Assembly (NCBI GenBank): GCA_000827495.1
Contig: KN817549.1
Span: forward strand, 100,164-164,163
DNA length: 64,000 nucleotides
Source: Hypholoma sublateritium FD-334 SS-4
Taxonomy: Eukaryota; Basidiomycota; Agaricomycetes; Agaricales; Strophariaceae
Reading direction: 5' to 3'
Each line of letters starts with the position of its first letter. Within the stretch, counting starts at the first letter, position 1. Position numbers and translations under genes: made by a program. Below, one piece after another: positions 55,801 to 64,000 of this stretch. Under the pieces are notes generated by a model, which had not been told where the DNA came from, did not search any database, and saw only the letters and a program-made list of their open reading frames with translations.

Positions 55801-58800
55801 GCGCCTGGCGGTGAGGCGACTCCGGAGCTGCTGACGGAGCTAGCTCCAGATAATGCTGTTAATGAGTTGGTCACTGCCGCAGGAGAGCCGCTGGCTGGGG
55901 TAATATTTGAGGAGGCCGTCGTCGATCCTGACGAGCCTGAGATAGCATTTATTCCGGAAGCTGACCGTGAGGTAATTGAAGTTGATGTTGAAGATGATGT
56001 AGATGTGCCGCTGGCTGCTGTTGATGATGTTATCGAAGTTGTCGTGGTAGGTGTTGACGGAGGAGCCTGGGGCTGCGAAGTGGTGACGGGTGGGGTGCTG
56101 GGTGTATTCGAAACAATCACCTCAAGGACAACGTTAACCAAGGTCAATTGAGAGTTTCCCGGCGGAGTTCCACGAGGATCATTTTCGTTCCTCATTGTTA
56201 TAACGTGTATGCCGGGCTGAGGGAACGATGTCGACCAAAGAGCGACCTAGAAACCGAGGAATTGGAGATGTAGGCTCGGATTGTAGTGCATGCTTACGCA
56301 CCGGCGGATTTTGACCATTGTCAGTGGCATTGAACCCGTCGACTGGGCTAAACGACGCCGAGTTGCTGGTAGGATCACAATCAATGCATACACCGAACTG
56401 CCCACCACGCGACCTGAGCATCCCAAAATATGTGAATGAAATGGCCGGCGCTGAAATTCAGATACTTAATGTCAGCCTTCAAGCCAGTCCAGGCAAAGTC
56501 CACGAAGATATAAGCAATTCTGAACTGACTTGGAAATGTCTGAATAAGAATAACGTGTACATCCGAATGAGTGGGCAGTGGACCGCATTATTGGGAAGAT
56601 GGATACTCACGAAGGACACGTATGCGTTGGGGTCATTTGTGACGGACAGTGTACCAACGTCGCCTGCACTATCGCTCCAATTACCATTCAAGGTCCAGGA
56701 TCCGGAGTACTTCAGATCGGCGGTGTCTCCCTGGTCGTAAGTATGCGTCTGAGTGGACATGAGAGCTGAAGGAGGCGACGGGAAGCCACCTGTCCGCTAC
56801 GGACTGCATCATCATTGTAAAGATTCGGACGGCAATACTTAGCCACGCCGGCTAGACGGCCTCGGCGCCCAAATTTAAAGTAAAGTTGTAAGTATCAGAA
56901 ATCACTGATGCGTTTCTCGAACAGATGTTGGACGTACTCCATATGTATAGATTTCTGTTGGATTTCTGGCTACGTCGTTCAACATTGAGCAGAATTTTTG
57001 CAAGGTCGATATGCACGTACTTCAAGTTCAATCCCCTAGGACACTTTCAAGTGGGCCCTCAGATGTCAGAACCTTAGGCGCCCCGTGAGGTTCTTACCGT
57101 CTCAACGTTCCCAAGGTCTATTTTTAACAAATTGATCTTCAATGTACCAGCCTCGCTGAAACTCGACTCTCGAGCCTTGTATTGAGATAATTTTGGGAGT
57201 AGTCAGTTATACTTAGTATGAAGCAATTTATTGTTGTAACGTCTCCCGGTTGCGGTGATAAGGAACACCAAAACAGCAAGTGCATTTCAATATCTCTGTA
57301 CCACCACTACCTCCTAGTGTTGCATTATGTTTGAATCTGAGTACGACATTATCAAGACACGCGACACATACACGGTACAGCTGACCTGATGTCAATGCAT
57401 GCAGAGCTTGTTCGAATATCGAGGTTGAAGCATGTGAAGTATGATGAAAATTTAGAGATAACACGCATAAATATATTAATGGGTATACCGGAAAATTATG
57501 TTGAATATAATTGGGAGTACAAGGGAGGCGGGAGGTCTTCCTCCTCCTCCCTATATGCCGAAAGGGGGCCCGCGTCGTGTTCCCGTGTCGACGGAGAGGA
57601 GGTGGACGCATGGACAGAAGACGACGAAGACGGAGAGTACAGAGCCGACTGTCCCCTCTGGTGTGACCGACGTTTCTCAATGCTGCCCATAGAGCTACGT
57701 GAAGTGGTGATAGGCATTGCGCTGGACTTCTCGCTCTCGGATACCGGCGCGGGGGAGGCAGCGGCGGAAACGGGGTCTACGAATGGTTGGACGTGATTTG
57801 AAGGGAGGGAGGGCCTCCGGGGTGCCGGGCTTTTGGCACGGAGCGTGGCGGCGGCGGCGGCTGATCTACGCTGGTGACGGCGAAGACAGAACGCGACAAG
57901 GAGGATGCAAACTATGCCCACAAGGCTCCCAACTACTGCACCGATAATGCTGCCAATGTGCGGGGATGGTGATGATACACTTGTAGCAGCCGCAGACTCC
58001 GACGGTGTGTCTCCTCCAAGGATAGTGCCCGAACTTGTTCCAGAAGAGGTCGACGGCAAGATATTGGCTGATAACCCGGTCACAACAGAGCCGTCAGATG
58101 TGGTCACAGCACCCGAGGAAGTTGTGGAAGTGCTTGCACTAGATGCAGTAGACGTGGAAATAGACGTGGAAGAGCGTACAGTAGACGTGGATGCAACTGA
58201 GGAAGACTCCACATTATTGCTGGATGTGACACTAGTCGATGTCGTTGTGGAGGTTGTCGTAGGTGAGGGATTCAGAGAGACCTTCTGTGAAGTGGTAGTT
58301 ATTGCTGGAATGGCCACTTGCAGAACAATACGATCCAAGGTTAGTTGAGAATTTCCAGCTGGTGTTCCCCGAGAATCAGCTTCATTCCTCATTGTTATCA
58401 CATGCACTCCCGGCGACGAAAAGGTTGTTGAGTAAAGAGCGACCTATAATTATGTTCGTGAAAACATTTATTAGACGTGGTTTGAAGTATGTATACGCAC
58501 TGGTGCACTATTCCCTTGATCAGAAGCATCGAATCCGTTGACAGAAGAAAAGACCGCCGAGCTGCTGGTAGGATCACAATCAATGCATATCCCATATTGG
58601 CCACCTCGAGACCTAAGCATCCCATAATATGTGAACGAAACGGCTGCCGCTGCGGTATCACAAGGTCAGGCTCTACTAGTAGGTTCCAACCGGAAGCGGC
58701 TGTAGAACATACTTGGAAACGTCTGCAGATGATAGCCATTATCATCAACCAAGTCATAGTACCAAAGGCAAATCAATACGCACAAAGGATACATATGCAC

Positions 58801-61800
58801 TGAGATCGTTCGTTGAGGACAGAGTACCGCTGTCACCAGACGCGTCACTCCAGGTACCTGTTAAGAACCAGGTACCAGAGTAATGCAGAGCGTTGGTATT
58901 CCTGTCATCGTATGTGATCGTCTGAGTGGACATAGAAAACGAGGATGTGGTTGTCGGTCACAACCATGCAGCGGCTGAGCAGCCCAAGGCCAGTCATTGC
59001 AGTTGTTTGGGCTTTTGCTTCCGGGCCAGTCGTACCAAGCAATTTGTCCAGAGCCACGGATGGTTGGGTGTAGAAAAAAATCGGACATCAGTGATGGGAT
59101 GATGGGATATATAGCGTGCGAAATTCGAACATTGATCTCTCAATCAATCATCAATGCATCAGGCCTGCCTCAGGTTCCAAATCTATCGGTGGAGCAGCCT
59201 TGTTTGACCTCAATGCCCAACGTGTAATTCCTGTATTCGATGAGGTATGTCCAGATCAAGCGCTCTCGTCTAAAAATTATATCGAGAAAATGCCCGGGAC
59301 GTTGTGGGCCCTGATCTTTTTCAAGTTGCACTGCTGCTTACTATGCACTGCCCGAACGTTTCAACAAATACGTTTCATCGCACTTCTAGTTTCTCCGCGC
59401 AAGTATCATTTATAAACGTCGTTAATATTATCAGAGTAATCACACATGTACTACTTACAACACATCCAATCAGATCGGTTTTTTGTCTGAATCTTCACAC
59501 CATGTTTATTTATAAAAAATTGTGTTCGAATGCATCTTAGTTCAAACAATACCAACTCAGTCGCTTTAAGAGCCATCCCGAAAATCTCTCCGATTATCAA
59601 TGTCTATCACAACCCCTCTAACATTCCCTCTCGCACCCGGGGACGACTATGATAAAGCGCAAACCTTTGCAACAATCGCTTCAGCATTTGCTTACGGGAT
59701 GGTCATCGTTCTATTTCTCAACTGCTTTCATCTCCTAATTAGATCCAAGCACATTTATTCGAGCAAGATGCGACTATCTTTATCAATGTATATGCTTGTC
59801 ATGTTTGGCCTCAGTACATTGGCCATAGTGCAAGCTATTCTATACAACAGAAGAGCGATATTTTGCAACTCTGAAGGGTTTCAAGGGACACCCTTTGCAG
59901 TAGCTAACACAATATCGGATCTCACATTCTCCCTCAATATTCCCATGTTGGTCCCCCTTACAATATGGGGTGCCGATGGCTTCATGGTAAGAACTGCTTT
60001 AAGTGGCACTCTACACCTCGCCTTACCTAACCGAACTCATTATTTTAGCTCTGGCGCTGCTTACATCTATACCGCGGACAGTCAGGAAGACCACGGATAG
60101 TTCTGCTATCAGTTCTGTCAGTTCTGTGTCTGATTTCAATTGGTAGGTTGTAAAACGAAATGAGTGACCTATGCGCTAATCTTAGCGTTTCTCTCAGGAT
60201 CTGGAATCGTGTTCTTTCTCACAAAACAAATTACTGTCCCAATCCTGCCACCGTATTCCAGCTCAGACCATCTATCTGCTATAACAACTCTGCAAGGACC
60301 AACCTCCCTCGCAATATCTGTGACTCCGTTTGTAAACTTGATTTTAGCAGGATTAATTGTCGGTCGTCTGTTGTACCACCAAAGGCACATCCGCAAAATA
60401 TTGGGCGCACAATATGCTTCCCCTTACAACAAAATCATTGCAATGTGTATTGAGTCTTGCTCAATGATTATAATCAACAGCGTCATCTACATTGGTTTGT
60501 ACTACGGTGCCGACAAGGACGGTCAAAATTTTGAAATCTTGACTATCTTGCTGATATTTCCTCATATTTGCGTAAGCTCTCTTCACTTGGGTTGAAATGA
60601 ATTTCACATCGCCATTGCGCCAGGTTATATCACCTTTTCTCATTATATACCGAGTGGCTCGAGGAAGAACTGTGACGATGCTCAATACGTATACGTTGAA
60701 AGGAGAAAATGCAGCAACAAACATGGGCGCATAGAAATTTAGAACATGTACATAACGATGTAAATCATTTAAATTCAAAGCCAATCGAACTCAACGAACA
60801 GATGTCAGAAAGAGAATCATCGATTTTCGTTATCGATCACATTGAAGATGTGCGGGAAAACGCTGCTATTCCAGGTACTACCCGAGAAAGTAGGAATATG
60901 ACAGACCCCTGCAGTACCACTGGATGATGTTTCAGCAATTTGGCATTGCCTTCGTCAAGGTATTAAGACGTGGCATGGAATCAGATCGCGAACAGTAGTT
61001 TTGATTTCTTGATTCCGAGAGTCCTTGAATGCACTGCAAAGCACTGCTTCTTTGAAGATAGTTGCCACAATTAGCTTACAATTGTCCCCACAAATGCATC
61101 GCATAACAAACATCAGTGACAGGTAAAAGAACGACTCGTGGGTGATTGATAGTGCTTGTATTCGGCCCCCACACGTTGCTCGCTGTCATCCACTGACCGC
61201 GCACTCTGGCAGCCGATGCTCTTTCCAGATGCATGCCCCCCGTTGTATCGCTACACCGACCCAAATGTCCTGCAGGTGGAAAAGCAAATGTTTGGAATAA
61301 TTAGCTCAGCGATGGCATATGGAGCCGTAGTCCTCTTGTTTGGTGACTGCTGTAACCATCTCCTCAAAACGCGACATATCTCATCACGGCAGACGCGGAT
61401 ACAGCTATTTATTTTTTCCCTGTCCATGACGCTGCTTTCTACAGGAGCACTGGTACAGGGAATATTATATCTTCTCTTCCAGTCTGGAATGTTCAAGCGT
61501 ACTCCGACAGAGGCCATGCTTGCAGCGCCAGGCGAAAGAGTGCTTGCCATGCACCTCATTGATCTGGGCATACCTCTGACCCTTCCATTTCTGGTCTTGG
61601 GTGCCAACGCTTTTATGGTCTGTATCTATCTCGTAACTCGAATTATTGTTTTATTGATTATAGTATGGCTTCTGTTGCAGTCATGGCGCTGCATAGTGCT
61701 CTTCAGAAGCACTTCTAAAGGCACTCGTATAACGATCACATTTCTTCTTAGTTTCCTGTTTATTATATCTCTTAGTGCGTCTTTTTTTTGTCGATTTTTT

Positions 61801-64000
61801 TTTCTCTCCACTGATATTTAAACGCGACCTAATTGACAAAATCAAGTTGGAGCGGTCCTGTTCTTTCTGCAGTCTTCGCCTTCGCTATCTGGAGCGATCG
61901 ATTTTTTTGTGCCTATTCAGACACCCCTCGTCAGCATTGTTCTGTTCAATGTAATTCTCCTCCGTCTGTTCCTCCACACAGAATTCCTGGAGCGGGTGAC
62001 CGGCTTCCAAGACAGAATAACGGACATGTTTGTTGAATGCTGCGCTTTGGTCATGGCTGTCAGCGTTCTCCACCTGGTCTTTGCCTCGGTCGAGTACAAC
62101 GGCGCGATGATCACACTTCAGCTGCTGCCCCATGCATGCGTATGTATCTGTCCCGAATGGTCCTGTCTTTTGACTGACAGGCCCGCATAGGCGATATCTC
62201 CTTTTTTGGTGATTTTGAGGTTAGCGGAAGGAAAAGGAGCCGTTATATTGCGCCCAGGCGAAATCCATAAAGCTGCGGATAAAGGGGCGGGGAGACTAAC
62301 GACAATTGAATTCGCTAGGGACAGCCTTACATCGGATAGTGAGGATGACGTAGAACGCAGTCAAAGCCCTCCTGCTAGCATAGACTATAGTATCGAAGGA
62401 TGGTAGTTAGTTAAAAATATATACGCCACTCACTCGGAGTCGCAAGCGCAAATAATGCTCTCAAATATCTGTCCGGCCCTTCACCCGACTTCTATGCGAT
62501 TTCCTGAGATACGCGCTTTGTGCGTACTGACGTCTGCTAAAACCTAATTGAACGTCATCAATATTCACTGAGAACCCGGAACCCAAGCTTGACTTCCCTT
62601 CCATTGGCGCCAAGAACTCATGATAGAAGTAGAAAAAATCAGTATGATGTACGAATTGGTCGATTCCGCGCCGGAAACCGTCCCGGACACCAGTGCGGAG
62701 CGCCCGCGCACGATGCAGGGATACTGCTAGCGCCGGCTTCCAATTTCGCCAGCCTTAAGCTCGATTCTAACTGTCCACCGTCAACGCATCGACCCTGTCT
62801 ATATAGTATATAAGGTGCTGCGTATCTTAACTTTGAATCTCACTGTATGGAAATGTCTAAACCCTCCTGAGCGCCAGGGCCCAAGTGCGGCCGCTGCTTG
62901 GGATAAGTGCTGATAGATCCAAGATAGATCCATGAAAAGGTGCAGACATGCATTTGCAGTTCTTCCATGCAACTCATCTAAAATTAGATATCATGTTCTA
63001 GAAATACGTAAAGTTGCACGCCGGAATGTTAGCGAGCCTTTGTAAGGTTGTTCGTGGAGTTTAGTCTGCCGAGAAGGTATCACATAATACCATATAATGG
63101 CCTCTGCTCACCGCCGCTCATACCCCACCCAACTTGAACCCAATCGTTTCCCGGCCTTGCTTTTCACGGTTCCGCATTCTCCCTTCGACTCCCCGTTCTG
63201 AGTTCCGAGAGAATTGCACGATGCTCGATGGAATACCGACGCGCCTGTTTGCTGTAACGTCCGACGCGGACAGCGTCTACCTCTTTCAAATGGAACTTCT
63301 GGGGACCTTTCTGGCGGCCGTTGCATTCGGTATAATTGTAGTCCTGGTAGTGAGCACCATCCAGGTCTTATTGGGGGATACATGCATCTACGGCAAGCCC
63401 ATGCGAACGACATTGCTATGTTATATTTTTTTTATGCTCCTGCTGGCACTCCTGGCGTCCGTGCAACAGATTGCGTTTGTCATACGACGCGTGTTGGTTT
63501 TACCGGGTGCCGCGACAACGAGCTCTGCATCACCTCCTCAGCTACACCAAACGTTTGCTCTGCCATTCTGTATCTGGGGTGCGGATGCGTTTCTGGTACG
63601 TCAGGTCACTACTTTCGATCTGAGAACGACTGCTAAAACTTGACTAGATCTGGAGGTGTACGCTGTTGTATAAAGGAATCTCCAGAGTATGGACAGTCCT
63701 ACTATTTTTGCTGTTGTTCATTGTGTCTATCTGCTCGTTAGGTATGTCACTGTTCAAAATATTATACTGCAATTGGGAGCTAATGGCAGCGGCTGGATTC
63801 TAGGAACCGGAATCTTGTTTTTCTTCAGCGAAAGATTTATCTCGACCAGGCTCTACAACCTCCCGACTATACTTGCCGTTTCAAGTAGTGGGCTGGTGAA
63901 CATCACCCTTCGAACTGTAATTATTGGGCGTATCGTATACCACCAGCAGTATATCCGAAAGGCCATGGGAGTCCACTACGCATCAATATACACGAAGATT

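Overview
The window is nuclear DNA of a filamentous basidiomycete, most likely an Agaricomycete (mushroom or polypore type). Nearly every gene is cut by 43-163 bp GT-AG introns with CTNA-type branch points, and coding exons are GC-rich. The gene content is also typical: a bifunctional ARG5,6 enzyme, UBC13, a BEM46-like hydrolase, a VHS-GAT adaptor, a CE16-like esterase, an ICMT-like methyltransferase and orphan fungal membrane proteins. I built the gene models by hand from splice signals and reading-frame continuity. Exon coordinates are given in each entry, and every multi-exon model keeps one frame from start to stop.

Layout. 0-16.9 kb is a dense housekeeping block: the 5' part of an EH-domain endocytic protein, a membrane/coiled-coil protein, mitochondrial acetylglutamate kinase/reductase (arginine synthesis), a 1667-aa RING-H2 protein and, divergent from it, an F-box/LRR-like protein. 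16.9-24.4 kb is gene-poor, with a zinc-finger regulator and UBC13, which has a 12-bp microexon. 25-36.4 kb holds a histidine-rich secreted protein, a 72-aa protein, a BEM46-like hydrolase, a VHS-GAT clathrin adaptor and a secreted SGNH esterase. Fragments of the BEM46 and 72-aa genes occur nearby, so this segment was once duplicated.

37.6-44.07 kb is the most striking part: a complete Mutator-like (MULE) DNA transposon of about 6.45 kb. It has terminal inverted repeats and a perfect 9-bp target-site duplication. It carries two intact divergent multi-exon genes: a 996-aa DDE transposase with D556/D632/E770 and the C-x2-H motif, and a 385-aa companion of unknown function ending in a C2HC zinc knuckle.

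44.7-54.3 kb contains an ICMT-like methyltransferase, a disordered 582-aa protein, a roughly 4.3-kb stretch with no convincing gene, a membrane-anchored PNPOx-like protein and a small membrane protein. 55.3-64 kb is a tandem-duplicated membrane-sensor-like region. Two paralogous single-pass proteins share a conserved 10-bp microexon and C-terminal PPxY motifs. They are followed by three tandem seven-transmembrane orphan proteins, the last one cut by the window end. No rRNA, tRNA or CRISPR array was seen.
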